Source of the DNA: Anaeromyxobacter terrae
Lineage (GTDB): Bacteria; Myxococcota; Myxococcia; Myxococcales; Anaeromyxobacteraceae
DNA: 64,000 nt
Assembly: GCF_022690685.1 (NCBI RefSeq)
Contig: NZ_JALCYY010000011.1
Coordinates: forward strand, 1 to 64,000
Direction of reading: 5' to 3'
Shown here: one piece after another, positions 1 to 7,897 of the stretch
How positions within the stretch are numbered: position 1 is the stretch's first letter
Layout: each line of letters starts with the position of its first letter
Made by a program: the position numbers and the translations under genes
Notes under the pieces: model-generated
The model's database searches: none
What the model was told of the DNA's origin: nothing
The model's input: the letters and a program-made list of their open reading frames with translations, nothing else

Positions 1-645
1 GAGCTCTCGCGGGCCGAGTCGCTCGCGGGCGGCGAGGCGGCGCCGATCCGGACGCTCGAGGACGCGCGCACCGCCGCGGAGCTGGCCGGCGCGGAGGTCA
101 CCGCGCGGGTGGCCGAGCTCGAGAAGCTGGTGGGCGGCGCGCGCGGCCACGAGCTCGCAGCCGCCGCCGCGCAGCACGCGGAGGCGGAGGCGGCGGTCGC
201 GCGCCTCGAGGACCTCCTCCGCGATCGCGTCCTCGCCGCGCCCGTGTCCGGGAGCGTGCTCCACCGCCTGGCCGAGCCGGGCGAGGTGGCGCGCGCGGCG
301 GCGCCGCTCCTGGTCCTCGGCGATCTCTCCCGGCCCTGGGTGGACGTCTACGTGCCCGAGCCACGCGTGGGCGAGGTGATCGGCGCGACGCGCGTCGAGG
401 TGCGGGTGGACGCCTGGCCGGGGCGCGTGTTCGCGGGCGCCGTGCGCCACGTCGCCTCGGAGGCGGAGTTCACGCCCAAGAACGTTCAGGTCGACGACCA
501 GCGGGCGCGCCTCGTGTTCCGCGTCCGCGTCGAGGTCGGGGACCCCGACGGCCTGCTCCGCCCCGGCATGCCGGCGCAGGTCTTCTTCGCGCCGGCCGCG
601 GCGGCGCGCCCCGCCGAAGGGCCGTCCGCGGCGAGGGCGCCATGA
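1..645 (+). CDS. HlyD-type membrane-fusion protein, C-terminal part
   Basis: The reading frame is already open at base 1, so the N-terminus lies outside the window. The visible part begins with an Ala/Glu/Arg-rich helical hairpin (about residues 1-75), then a lipoyl/barrel segment containing APVSGSVLHRLAEPGEV, then a beta-barrel domain ending in GLLRPGMPAQVFF, the usual order in periplasmic adaptor proteins. Such proteins bridge an inner-membrane ABC exporter to an outer-membrane channel. The stop overlaps the next start (ATGA at 642-645), so it heads the visible part of an efflux operon. It matches the YbhG position of the E. coli ybhGFSR system. Substrate unknown. Confidence 0.85.
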   Translation, partial: ELSRAESLAGGEAAPIRTLEDARTAAELAGAEVTARVAELEKLVGGARGHELAAAAAQHAEAEAAVARLEDLLRDRVLAAPVSGSVLHRLAEPGEVARAAAPLLVLGDLSRPWVDVYVPEPRVGEVIGATRVEVRVDAWPGRVFAGAVRHVASEAEFTPKNVQVDDQRARLVFRVRVEVGDPDGLLRPGMPAQVFFAPAAAARPAEGPSAARAP

Positions 646-1562
646 CGGGCGAGGTCCTCGCGCTCGAGGACGCGCGGCTCGCGTTCGGGTCGCTCCAGGC
701 GCTCGATGGGATCTCCTTCGCGCTCCGCCCGGGCGAGATGCTCGGCCTCCTCGGCCCGGACGGCGCCGGGAAGACCACCGCCTTGCGCGCGCTGCTCGGG
801 CTCGTCCCGCTCGACTCCGGCCGCGCCGCGCTCCTCGGCGAGGACCCGCGCGCGGCCGGAGCGGCCCACCGGACGGCGGTCGGGTATCTGTCGCAGCGCT
901 TCACCCTCTACGGCGATCTCACCGTCGACGAGAACCTCGCCTTCTTCGCCCGGCTCTTCCGCGTGCGCGACTTCCGGCCTGCCCGCGAGCGGCTCCTCGA
1001 GCTCACGCGGCTCGGGCCGTTCCGGCGGCTGCGCGCGGACCGGCTCTCGGGCGGGATGCAGAAGAAGCTCGCGCTCGCGTGCACGCTCGTGCACGCGCCC
1101 CGGGTCCTGCTCCTCGACGAGCCGACCACCGGCGTCGATCCGGTCACGCGCCGCGAGTTCTGGCTCCTCCTCTCCGGCCTGCTCGCGCAGGGGCTCTCCG
1201 TGCTGCTCACAACGCCGTACCTCGACGAGGCGGAGCGTTGCGGGCGCGTGGCGCTCATGCGCGCGGGACGCGTCCTCGCCTGCGACTCGCCGGCGGCGCT
1301 GCGGGGGACGTTCCGGCATCGGCTGCGCGAGGTGGTCTGTGCGCCGGCGCGCGTCGCGCGCGACCTCCTCGGCCGCGAGCCGCGCGTCGCCGAGGTGCAG
1401 CTCTTCGGGGACCGCCTCCACGTCGTCACCCGCGACCCGGCCGACGGGCTCGAGGATCTGCTGGCGCGCCTGCCGGGCGTCGCCGTCTCGGCAGTGCGCG
1501 ACGTCGCCCCGACGCTCGAGGACGTCTTCATCCGCCGCATCGGCGAGGAGGCGAGCGCGTGA
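642..1562 (+). CDS. ABC transporter ATP-binding protein (YbhF N-half-like)
   Basis: A 306-residue ABC ATPase of the drug/ABC-2 export class. Walker A is GPDGAGKTT (about residues 38-46), the signature is LSGGMQ (about 133), and Walker B is VLLLDEPTTGVDP (about 155-167). The C-terminal 80 residues form the extra domain typical of CcmA/DrrA-type ATPases and end in the recurring TLEDVF motif. The start ATG overlaps the previous stop, and its own stop overlaps the next start. In E. coli YbhF the two ATPase halves are one polypeptide; here they are two genes, so a heterodimer of ATPases is inferred. Confidence 0.92.
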   Translation: MTGEVLALEDARLAFGSLQALDGISFALRPGEMLGLLGPDGAGKTTALRALLGLVPLDSGRAALLGEDPRAAGAAHRTAVGYLSQRFTLYGDLTVDENLAFFARLFRVRDFRPARERLLELTRLGPFRRLRADRLSGGMQKKLALACTLVHAPRVLLLDEPTTGVDPVTRREFWLLLSGLLAQGLSVLLTTPYLDEAERCGRVALMRAGRVLACDSPAALRGTFRHRLREVVCAPARVARDLLGREPRVAEVQLFGDRLHVVTRDPADGLEDLLARLPGVAVSAVRDVAPTLEDVFIRRIGEEASA

Positions 1563-2512
1563 GCGCGGGGGGCAGCGCGGCGGTGGTCGCGAGCGGCCTC
1601 ACCCGCCGCTTCGGCGCCCTGGTCGCCGTGGACCGCGTCTCGCTCTCGGTGGCGCGCGGCGAGATCTATGGCTTTCTGGGCCCGAACGGCGCCGGCAAGT
1701 CGACCACCATCCGCATGCTGTGCGGGCTGCTCGCGCCCAGCGCGGGCTCGGCACGCGTGGCGGGGGTGGACGTCGCCCGCGCGCCCGACGAGGTGAAGCG
1801 GCGCATCGGGTACATGAGCCAGCGGTTCAGCCTGTACGGCGATCTCGGGGTGGAGGAGAACCTCGAGCTGCACGGGGCGCTGCACGGCCTCGCGGGCCCA
1901 CGCTTCCGGGCGCGCCGCGACTGGGCGGTGGCGACGTCGCGGCTGGGGGACCGGCTCTCGGCGCGCGTCGACGACCTCGCTGGCGGCTTCCGCCAGCGGC
2001 TCGCGCTCGTGTGCGCGCTCCTGCACGAGCCGGAGGTGGTCTTCCTCGACGAGCCCACGAGCGGGGTCGACCCCCTCATGCGCCGCGCCTTCTTCGCCCT
2101 CGTCGACGCGCTCGCCGCCGCGGGCGTGACGGTCTTCCTCACCACGCACTTCCTCGACGAGGCTGAGTACTGCCACCGCATCGGCCTGGTCGCCGGCGGG
2201 CGGCTGGTGGCGGAGGGGACGCCCACCGCGCTCAAGACGCGCCTCGAGGGGCGCGTCCTCCTCGACGTCCGCACCGACGCGCCCGGCGCTGCGCTCGTCG
2301 CGCTGGCGCGGGTGCCGGAGGTGGCGGAGGCGACCGCGTTCGGCGCCGGCGTCCACGCGCTCGCGGCGGCGGGGGTGGGGGCCGAGGCGGCGCGGGCCGC
2401 GGTCGCCGCCGCGCTCGCGCGCGACGGCGTCGCGGCCTCGGCGGCGGAGCAGGTCGAGCCGTCGCTCGAGGACGTGTTCCTCGAGATCGTGCGGCGGGAG
2501 GCGCGGCCGTGA
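1559..2512 (+). CDS. ABC transporter ATP-binding protein (YbhF C-half-like)
   Basis: The second ATPase of the exporter, 317 residues from a GTG start that overlaps the previous stop (GTGA). The open frame continues upstream, but those codons only shadow the preceding gene. Walker A is GPNGAGKST (about residues 41-49) and Walker B is VVFLDEPTSGVDP (about 160-172). The signature reads LAGGF rather than LSGGQ, a slightly degenerate form that suggests unequal roles for the two ATP sites. It ends in an SLEDVF motif like its partner. Presumed to pair with the 642-1562 product under the two downstream permeases. Confidence 0.92.
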   Translation: MSAGGSAAVVASGLTRRFGALVAVDRVSLSVARGEIYGFLGPNGAGKSTTIRMLCGLLAPSAGSARVAGVDVARAPDEVKRRIGYMSQRFSLYGDLGVEENLELHGALHGLAGPRFRARRDWAVATSRLGDRLSARVDDLAGGFRQRLALVCALLHEPEVVFLDEPTSGVDPLMRRAFFALVDALAAAGVTVFLTTHFLDEAEYCHRIGLVAGGRLVAEGTPTALKTRLEGRVLLDVRTDAPGAALVALARVPEVAEATAFGAGVHALAAAGVGAEAARAAVAAALARDGVAASAAEQVEPSLEDVFLEIVRREARP

Positions 2513-3621
2513 GCGCCGCGGCCCTCGCCCGCAAGGAGCTGCGCCAGCTCTCGCGCGATCCGCGGACGGTGTTCGTCCTCGTCGCGCTGCCGGCGCTGCT
2601 CGTCCTCCTCTTCGGGTTCGTCCTCACGCTCGACGTCCGCCACGTGCCGCTCGCCGTGCTGGACCGGGACCGGACCCGCGCCTCCCGCGAGGTCATCGCG
2701 GCGCTCACCTCCGGCGAGCTGTTCGAGCTCGTGCTCGCGCTCGACTCCGAGGCCGACGTGGTGCCCGCGCTCGACGCGGGGCGGGCCACCCTGGTGCTCG
2801 TGCTCCCGCGCGGGTTCGGGCGAGAGCTCGCCGCCGGCCGGACCCCCACGGTCCAGGCCCTCGTCGACGGCTCGAACGCGACCCAGGCGCAGACGGCACA
2901 GGCCTACGCGGAGGCGATCCTGTCCGCGACCGGCGCGCGCCTGTCGGCCGGCACGCCGGAGGGCGCGGCGCCGCTCCCGCTCTCGCTCCGGCTGCGCGTC
3001 CTCTTCAACCCCGAGCTCGCCTCGGAGCGCTTCCTCATCCCGGGGCTCATCGCCGAGATCCTGATGCTCGCCGCCACGGTGGCGACCGCGCTCTCCATCG
3101 CGCGGGAGCGCGAGACCGGCACGATGGAGCAGCTCCTGGTCTCGCCGCTCCGGCCGCTCGAGGTCGTCGCGGGGAAGACGCTGCCCTACGCGGGCATCTC
3201 CCTCGCGTCGGGCTCGCTCGTGCTCGGGACGGCCCACCTCGCCTTCGGCCTCGAGCCGCGCGGGAGCGTGCCCCTCGTGGTCGCGTTCATGGCGCTGTAC
3301 GTCCTCGGCGCGCAGGGGCTCGGGCTCCTCATCTCGTCGGTGGTCCGCAGCCAGCAGGTCGCGTTCCAGGTGTCGGTCTACGCGACCATGCTCCCGTCGC
3401 TCGTGCTGTCCGGGTTCATCTTCCCGGTGCGCACCATGCCCTGGCCGGTGCAGGCGGTCTCGGTCGTCGTTCCGGCCCGCTACTTCGTGTCCGCGCTCCG
3501 TGGCGTCGTGCTCCGGGGCAGCGGCGCGCGCGAGCTGTGGCCGGAGGCGGCGGCGCTGGCCGCGTTCGCGGCGGTGACGCTCGGCCTCGCGGCGGCGCGC
3601 CTGCGCAGGAGGACCCTGTGA
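2509..3621 (+). CDS. ABC-2 type permease (YbhS/YbhR-like), first of two
   Basis: A 370-residue ABC-2 permease with one membrane helix near the N-terminus (about residues 24-44), a roughly 130-residue extracytoplasmic domain containing VLVLPRGFGREL, and a C-terminal bundle of about five helices with the family sequence RERETGTMEQLLVSPLRP at the second one. The GTG start overlaps the preceding stop. It and the next gene are related paralogues and probably form the heterodimeric channel of the exporter. Confidence 0.9.
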   Translation: MSAAALARKELRQLSRDPRTVFVLVALPALLVLLFGFVLTLDVRHVPLAVLDRDRTRASREVIAALTSGELFELVLALDSEADVVPALDAGRATLVLVLPRGFGRELAAGRTPTVQALVDGSNATQAQTAQAYAEAILSATGARLSAGTPEGAAPLPLSLRLRVLFNPELASERFLIPGLIAEILMLAATVATALSIARERETGTMEQLLVSPLRPLEVVAGKTLPYAGISLASGSLVLGTAHLAFGLEPRGSVPLVVAFMALYVLGAQGLGLLISSVVRSQQVAFQVSVYATMLPSLVLSGFIFPVRTMPWPVQAVSVVVPARYFVSALRGVVLRGSGARELWPEAAALAAFAAVTLGLAAARLRRRTL

Positions 3622-4715
3622 CCGCCGGCGGCGTGGCGCTGCGCGGGCTCGTCCTGAAGGAGCTCCGCCACATCCGGCACGACCCCCGGATGCTCGTCGT
3701 GCTGATCGTCGCGCCCCTCGTGCAGCTCCTCATCTTCGGCTACGCCGCCAACCTGGACGTGGCGAGCGCGCGGATGGTCCTCGTCGACGAGGACCACACG
3801 CCGGCGAGCCGCGCGCTCGTCGCCCACTTCGCGGCGTCGCCCTCCTTCGAGCTCGTCGGCGCCGCCCCCGACGCCTCTGCGGCGGAGGCGGCGCTCGCGC
3901 GCGGGGAGGCGGACCTGGCGCTCACGGTGCCGGCCGGCTTCGGGCGGGCGCTCGGGCGCGGGGAGCGCGTCGCGCTGCAGCTCGCCGCGGACGGGGCCGA
4001 CTCGGTGGCCGCCCAGATCTCCCTCGCGGACGCGAGCGGCCTCGTCGCCAGCCTCGGGGGCGCTCCGGGCGCCGTCGACGTCCGCCGCCGCGTCCTCTAC
4101 AACCCCGAGTTTCGCTCGCGCTGGTTCCTCGTCCCCGGCGTCCTCGCCCTCGTCCTGCTCGTCGTGATGACCATCGCGACCTCGATGGCGGTCGTGCGCG
4201 AGAAGGAGATGGGAACCTTCGAGCTGCTCGCCGTCTCTCCCGTGTCGCGCTCGACGCTCCTCATGGGGAAGCTCCTCCCCTTCGCGGTCATCGGTCTCGT
4301 CGACTCGATCCTGGTCCTCCTCGTGTCGCGCCTGTGGTTCGGCGTTCCGCTGCGCGGGAGCGCGGTCCTGCTCCTCGCGGCCAGCTTTCCGTTCGCGCTC
4401 TGCGCGCTGGGGCTCGGGCTGCTCGTCTCGACGGTCTCGCGCACGCAGCAGCAGGCGATGATGACGTCCGTCTTCCTCGTGATGTTCCCGATGATCTACT
4501 TCTCCGGGTTCGTGTTCCCGGTGGAGTCGATGCCACGGCCGGTCGCCCCGCTGACCGAGCTCGATCCGCTCCGTCACCACCTGCTCGTCCTGCGCGCGGT
4601 GATGCTTCGCGGCGCCGGCGTCGCCGTCGTCGCGGCGCCGGTCGCGAAGCTCGCCGCGCTGGGCGGCTCCGTGTTCGCGCTCGCCGTGGCGCTCTTCCGC
4701 AAGCGCGTCGGGTGA
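3618..4715 (+). CDS. ABC-2 type permease (YbhS/YbhR-like), second of two
   Basis: A 365-residue ABC-2 permease with the same plan as its upstream neighbour: an N-terminal helix (VLIVAPLVQLLIFGYAANLD), an extracytoplasmic domain with LALTVPAGFGRAL, and about five C-terminal helices beginning after VREKEMGTFELLAVSP. The start chosen is the GTG at 3618 because it continues the 4-base-overlap pattern of the operon; the frame also has an ATG at 3537 inside the previous gene, which is unlikely. Last gene of the exporter operon. Confidence 0.9.
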   Translation: MTAGGVALRGLVLKELRHIRHDPRMLVVLIVAPLVQLLIFGYAANLDVASARMVLVDEDHTPASRALVAHFAASPSFELVGAAPDASAAEAALARGEADLALTVPAGFGRALGRGERVALQLAADGADSVAAQISLADASGLVASLGGAPGAVDVRRRVLYNPEFRSRWFLVPGVLALVLLVVMTIATSMAVVREKEMGTFELLAVSPVSRSTLLMGKLLPFAVIGLVDSILVLLVSRLWFGVPLRGSAVLLLAASFPFALCALGLGLLVSTVSRTQQQAMMTSVFLVMFPMIYFSGFVFPVESMPRPVAPLTELDPLRHHLLVLRAVMLRGAGVAVVAAPVAKLAALGGSVFALAVALFRKRVG

Positions 4716-4720
4716 TGGCC

Positions 4721-4880
4721 GGCCCCTAGAACGCGAACGAAGCGGACCCTCTCGCCGGTCTTCGAGACGAGCAGCGACTCGTTGGCGGAGACGGAAGAGC
4801 GCAGCGTCTTCTCAGAGGCAGCGTGATTGCCGCGACCACGACGGCCATGAGCGCGATGAACACCAAGGCCGTGCCCGCGC
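4721..4880 (-). pseudogene. Remnant of a second DcuB-like carrier gene
   Basis: Read on the minus strand, this intergenic stretch encodes VSANESLLVSKTGERVRF, which lines up with VSANKSMLVSKIGEMVRF in the intact carrier next door. Just before it (in another frame) is a hydrophobic segment AGTALVFIALMAVVVAAIT, and just after it a SFAF-stop end resembling the SKIAF-stop end of the intact gene. The pieces lie in different frames and most of the gene is missing. This is read as the decayed relic of a tandem copy of the carrier. The peptide match is seen directly; the duplication history is inference. Confidence 0.6.
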
Positions 4881-6235
4881 TAGAACGCGATCTTCGACAG
4901 ACCGTAGGCGACGACCGTCGACACCGACACGCCGATGAGGCCCGGCATCATGAAGCTGTGGTTCAGGAGGTACCTGCCGATCCGCGTGGTCCCGGTCCGA
5001 TCCATGTTCATCGCCGCGATGTCACTCGGGTAGAAGGCGAAGAAGAAGTACGCGTAGCTTGCGGGGAGGAGGCCGAGCATCAGCGTCGCGGGGAGCTTCA
5101 GCGCGATGCCGAACGGGATCATCACCGTGAGGGTGGCGGCCTGGCTCTTCACGAAGGCGGACACGCAGAACATCGCGAGAGCGAAGGTCCACGGCGCGAA
5201 CCGGACCATCTCGCCGATCTTGGAGACGAGCATCGACTTGTTGGCGGAGACGAAGGTGTCGCTCATCCAGGCGATGCCGAAGATGGAAACGACCGCAACC
5301 ATGCCGGCGCTGAAGACCGTCGACTTCGCGATGTCCGACGCCTTCACCTTCGTCGCGAAGAGGATGAACGCGCCGAACGCGAGCATCACGAACTGCACGA
5401 TGGTGGTCATCGGGACGGGCTTGCCGTCCACGAGCGGCACGATCTGAGGCATGGCGAGGCCAGCGTTCGCGGCCGTGTCGCGCAGCGCGAGCAGCACGAT
5501 GAAGAGCACGCCGCCAAAGAAGAGCGCCACGGAGAGCTTCGCCGTCTTGGGAAGCTCCTTTCCCAGCGTCGTCACGGACACGTCGAGCGACTGCTTGAAC
5601 TGCGGGTCCGCCAGCTTCGCCAGGAACTGCGGGTCCTCGTAGAGGTCCTTGCCGCGGTTCAGGCTCCAGAGCGAGGCCGCGATCACGCCGACGATGCCGG
5701 CGGGGATCGTGATCTTGAGGATGTCGAAGATGGTCACCGGCGTGCCCATCTTCGCGGAGTAGCCGAGGAACGTCGTCACCGCCGCGGCGACGGGGCTCGC
5801 CGTGATGCCCATCTGCGACGCGACGCTCGCGATCGCCATCGGGCGCTCGGGCCGGGTCTTCGTCCGGACCGCCACGTCGGAGATGACCGGCAGGAGCGCG
5901 TACACCGCGTGGCCCGTCCCGACGCACATCGTGAGCACGAACGTGCAGAGCGGCGCGAGCAGGGTCACGTACTTCGGGTGCGCGCGCAGGAGCCGCTCGG
6001 CGATCTGCACGAGGTAGTCCAGCCCGCCCGCGACCTGCAGCGTCGCCGAGGCGGTCACGACGGCCAGGATGATGAGCATCACGGCCACCGGCGGCTCGGA
6101 CGGCGCCGCCCGGAAAAGGAAGACGAGCATCGCGACGCCGAGGCCGCCGATCATGCCGAGCGCGACGCCGCCCTTGCGGATGCCGAGGAGGATGGCGCCG
6201 AGCACGAGCGCGAACTGGATCCAGAAGATCGTCAT
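4880..6235 (-). CDS. dcuB: Anaerobic C4-dicarboxylate transporter, DcuA/DcuB family
   Basis: A 451-residue polytopic carrier of the DcuAB family, which exchanges or takes up fumarate, succinate, malate and aspartate under anaerobic growth. Family hallmarks are QVAGGLDYLVQIAERLLR and GTGHAVYALLPVISDVA followed by RPERPMAIASVASQMGITAS, closer to DcuB than DcuA. The start at 6235 is preceded by a GAGGGAG ribosome site 5-6 bases upstream; an open frame continues 77 codons further but has no membrane-protein character. It lies downstream of a sensor kinase/sigma-54 activator pair, with three palindromic sites and a candidate -24/-12 promoter in between, so sigma-54-dependent control is likely. Consistent with fumarate respiration. 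Confidence 0.9.
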   Translation of the reverse strand: MTIFWIQFALVLGAILLGIRKGGVALGMIGGLGVAMLVFLFRAAPSEPPVAVMLIILAVVTASATLQVAGGLDYLVQIAERLLRAHPKYVTLLAPLCTFVLTMCVGTGHAVYALLPVISDVAVRTKTRPERPMAIASVASQMGITASPVAAAVTTFLGYSAKMGTPVTIFDILKITIPAGIVGVIAASLWSLNRGKDLYEDPQFLAKLADPQFKQSLDVSVTTLGKELPKTAKLSVALFFGGVLFIVLLALRDTAANAGLAMPQIVPLVDGKPVPMTTIVQFVMLAFGAFILFATKVKASDIAKSTVFSAGMVAVVSIFGIAWMSDTFVSANKSMLVSKIGEMVRFAPWTFALAMFCVSAFVKSQAATLTVMIPFGIALKLPATLMLGLLPASYAYFFFAFYPSDIAAMNMDRTGTTRIGRYLLNHSFMMPGLIGVSVSTVVAYGLSKIAF

Positions 6236-6283
6236 GGGGTCTCCCTCGGACCGGCTCTCCCGCCGGCCCCGATGTCGCGGGAG

Positions 6284-6299
6284 AGCACGCGCGATGCCG
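6284..6299 (-). promoter_or_regulatory. Candidate sigma-54 (-24/-12) promoter for the Dcu carrier
   Basis: On the minus strand the sequence is CGGCATC-GCGC-GTGCT, against the consensus TGGCACG-N4-TTGCW. It keeps the essential GG and GC with 10 bases between them (complements at 6297-6298 and 6285-6286). The predicted transcription start, about 12 bases on, would leave a leader of about 40 bases before the ATG at 6235. In a GC-rich genome GG-N10-GC occurs by chance, so the support comes mainly from the adjacent sigma-54 activator and the upstream palindromes. Confidence 0.45.
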
Positions 6300-6364
6300 C
6301 GCGACCCGACGCGAAAAGTCACGCAGCGACGGGGGTTTGCGGCGGGCTCGCCCCGACAATGGGT

Positions 6365-6378
6365 ATGAGCGCGCTCAT
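6365..6378. promoter_or_regulatory. Activator-binding palindrome 1 (ATGAGCGCGCTCAT)
   Basis: A perfect 14-base palindrome, one of three with the form ATGAGC-SS-GCTCAT between the regulator gene and the carrier gene. Its centre is about 100 bases upstream of the predicted sigma-54 start site, the usual position of an enhancer for an NtrC-class activator. Confidence 0.65.
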
Positions 6379-6432
6379 GCGGTTTCACCCGGCTGCCCTG
6401 GCCCACGCAGTCGCATCGCGGGGTTCCGCGCG

Positions 6433-6450
6433 TCATGAGCCGGCTCATGA
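6433..6450. promoter_or_regulatory. Activator-binding palindrome 2 (core ATGAGCCGGCTCAT)
   Basis: An 18-base perfect palindrome whose 14-base core (6435-6448) matches the neighbouring sites except that the two central bases are CG instead of GC. Its centre is 70 bases from site 1 and 18 bases from site 3, so sites 2 and 3 form a tight tandem suited to binding adjacent activator dimers. Confidence 0.65.
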
Positions 6451-6452
6451 CC

Positions 6453-6466
6453 ATGAGCGCGCTCAT
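6453..6466. promoter_or_regulatory. Activator-binding palindrome 3 (ATGAGCGCGCTCAT)
   Basis: An exact copy of site 1, lying about 20 bases beyond the stop codon of the response-regulator gene. The three repeats in 100 bases are not coding and have no other explanation, so they are assigned as enhancer sites for the adjacent sigma-54 activator. Confidence 0.65.
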
Positions 6467-6484
6467 GCCCTTTTGCGGGCGGTG

Positions 6485-7897
6485 CTAGCTCTCGCGGGAG
6501 GCCTTGAGCCGCTTCGAGAGCGCCGACTGGGTGATCCCGAGCAGGCGCGCGGCGATGGTCTGGTTACCGCCGCCGCGGGAGATGGCCTCCTCCACGAGCA
6601 GCTCGACGGTGTCCTTGATGGTGGGGAGCTGCTCGAGTCGAGCGAACGGGTTCTCGCCCGCTTCCGCCGCCCGCACCGCCGCCGCGCCGCCGCCGCGCTC
6701 GATCGCGCGGACGAAGGTCTCCATGGAGAGGATCCGCTCGCGGTGCACGCTGACCGCGTCGTGGACCATCGCCTTCAGCTCGCGGACGTTGCCCGGGAAG
6801 GAGTAGGTCGACAGCAGCACGGCGAGCTCGCGCGGGGCGGTGGGCTTCTTCTTCCCGAGCTCGCGCGCCGCCACGGCGAGGAAGTGCTCGAGGAGGACGG
6901 GGATGTCGCCCTTCCGCTCGCGCAGGGGCGGGATCCGCACCTGGTGCGTCGCGAGCCGGTAGTACAGGTCGCGCCGAAACGTGCCCGCCGCCTGCTTTGC
7001 GGCGAGGTCGTGGTGCGTCGCGACGATCACGCGGGCGCGCAGACGCTTGGGCCGATCGCTGCCCAGCGGGAAGTACTCGCCCTCCTGGACGAGGCGGAGC
7101 AGCTTCACCTGGGACGGGATCGCGAGGTCGCCGATCTCGTCGAGGAAGAGCGTCCCGTCCGCGGCGGCCTCGATCATCCCGGGCCGGGCCTGCTCCGCAC
7201 CGGTGAAGGCGCCGCGCGCGTGGCCGAAGAGCGTATCCGCGAAGACGGCATCGTCGAGGCCGGCGGCGTTGACGGCCACCATCGGTCCCGCGCGACCCGA
7301 GAGCGCGTGCGCCGCCCGCGCGACGAGCTCCTTGCCGACACCGCTCTCTCCCTGGACCAGCAGCGGCTGCGAGCTGCGCGCGACCGCCTCCACGTACGAG
7401 AAGACCGCCAGCATGGCGCGGTCGCGGGTGACGATCGCCTCGAACGACTCGGGATGCCGGGGCGCGCCGGAGAGCACCCGGCTCGCCATCTCCCGGTTCT
7501 CCCGCTCGAGCTCCAGCATGCGCACCGCGCGGAGGACGCCGGTCACGAGCCGGTCCTCCTCCTGCGTCTTGACGAAGTACTCCAGGGCGCCGAGCTTCAC
7601 GCACCGAACCGCCGTCTCGATCTGGTTCATCCCGCTGATCACGATCACCGTGACCTCGGGGTGATCGACCGTGATGCGGGCGAGGAGCTCCTCGCCGGAC
7701 ACGTGCGGCATGTTGAGGTCGAGCAGGACCAGGCCGAACGGCCGCCCCGCGAGCAGCGCCGGCACCTCCCGGGCGTCCTGACAGGTGACCAGGTTGTCCA
7801 CGCCGGCGCGGCCGAGCGCGACCCGCAGGGAGCGGAGCCAGGCCGGCTCGTCGTCCACGGCGAGGATGGGGAAGGACGGGTAGGACGCGGTGGTCAC
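6485..7897 (-). CDS. Sigma-54-dependent response regulator (NtrC/DctD class)
   Basis: A 470-residue activator with an N-terminal receiver (acidic pair in AVDDEP, phosphoacceptor Asp in LVLLDLNMP near residue 60), a central AAA+ domain with Walker A GESGVGKE and the sigma-54-contact loop GAFTGA, and a C-terminal Fis-type helix-turn-helix ending ARLLGITQSALSKRLK. It presumably oligomerises when phosphorylated and opens sigma-54 promoters. Its start overlaps the stop of the sensor kinase gene (7894-7897), so the two are co-translated. The nearest target is the carrier gene downstream, through the three palindromes at 6365-6466. Confidence 0.93.
   Translation of the reverse strand: MTTASYPSFPILAVDDEPAWLRSLRVALGRAGVDNLVTCQDAREVPALLAGRPFGLVLLDLNMPHVSGEELLARITVDHPEVTVIVISGMNQIETAVRCVKLGALEYFVKTQEEDRLVTGVLRAVRMLELERENREMASRVLSGAPRHPESFEAIVTRDRAMLAVFSYVEAVARSSQPLLVQGESGVGKELVARAAHALSGRAGPMVAVNAAGLDDAVFADTLFGHARGAFTGAEQARPGMIEAAADGTLFLDEIGDLAIPSQVKLLRLVQEGEYFPLGSDRPKRLRARVIVATHHDLAAKQAAGTFRRDLYYRLATHQVRIPPLRERKGDIPVLLEHFLAVAARELGKKKPTAPRELAVLLSTYSFPGNVRELKAMVHDAVSVHRERILSMETFVRAIERGGGAAAVRAAEAGENPFARLEQLPTIKDTVELLVEEAISRGGGNQTIAARLLGITQSALSKRLKASRES

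Noticed and set aside
6343-6358. A second GG-N10-GC sigma-54-like match on the minus strand near 6343-6358
   Set aside because: It deviates more from the consensus than the site at 6284-6299 and lies too close to the first palindrome to be the main promoter.
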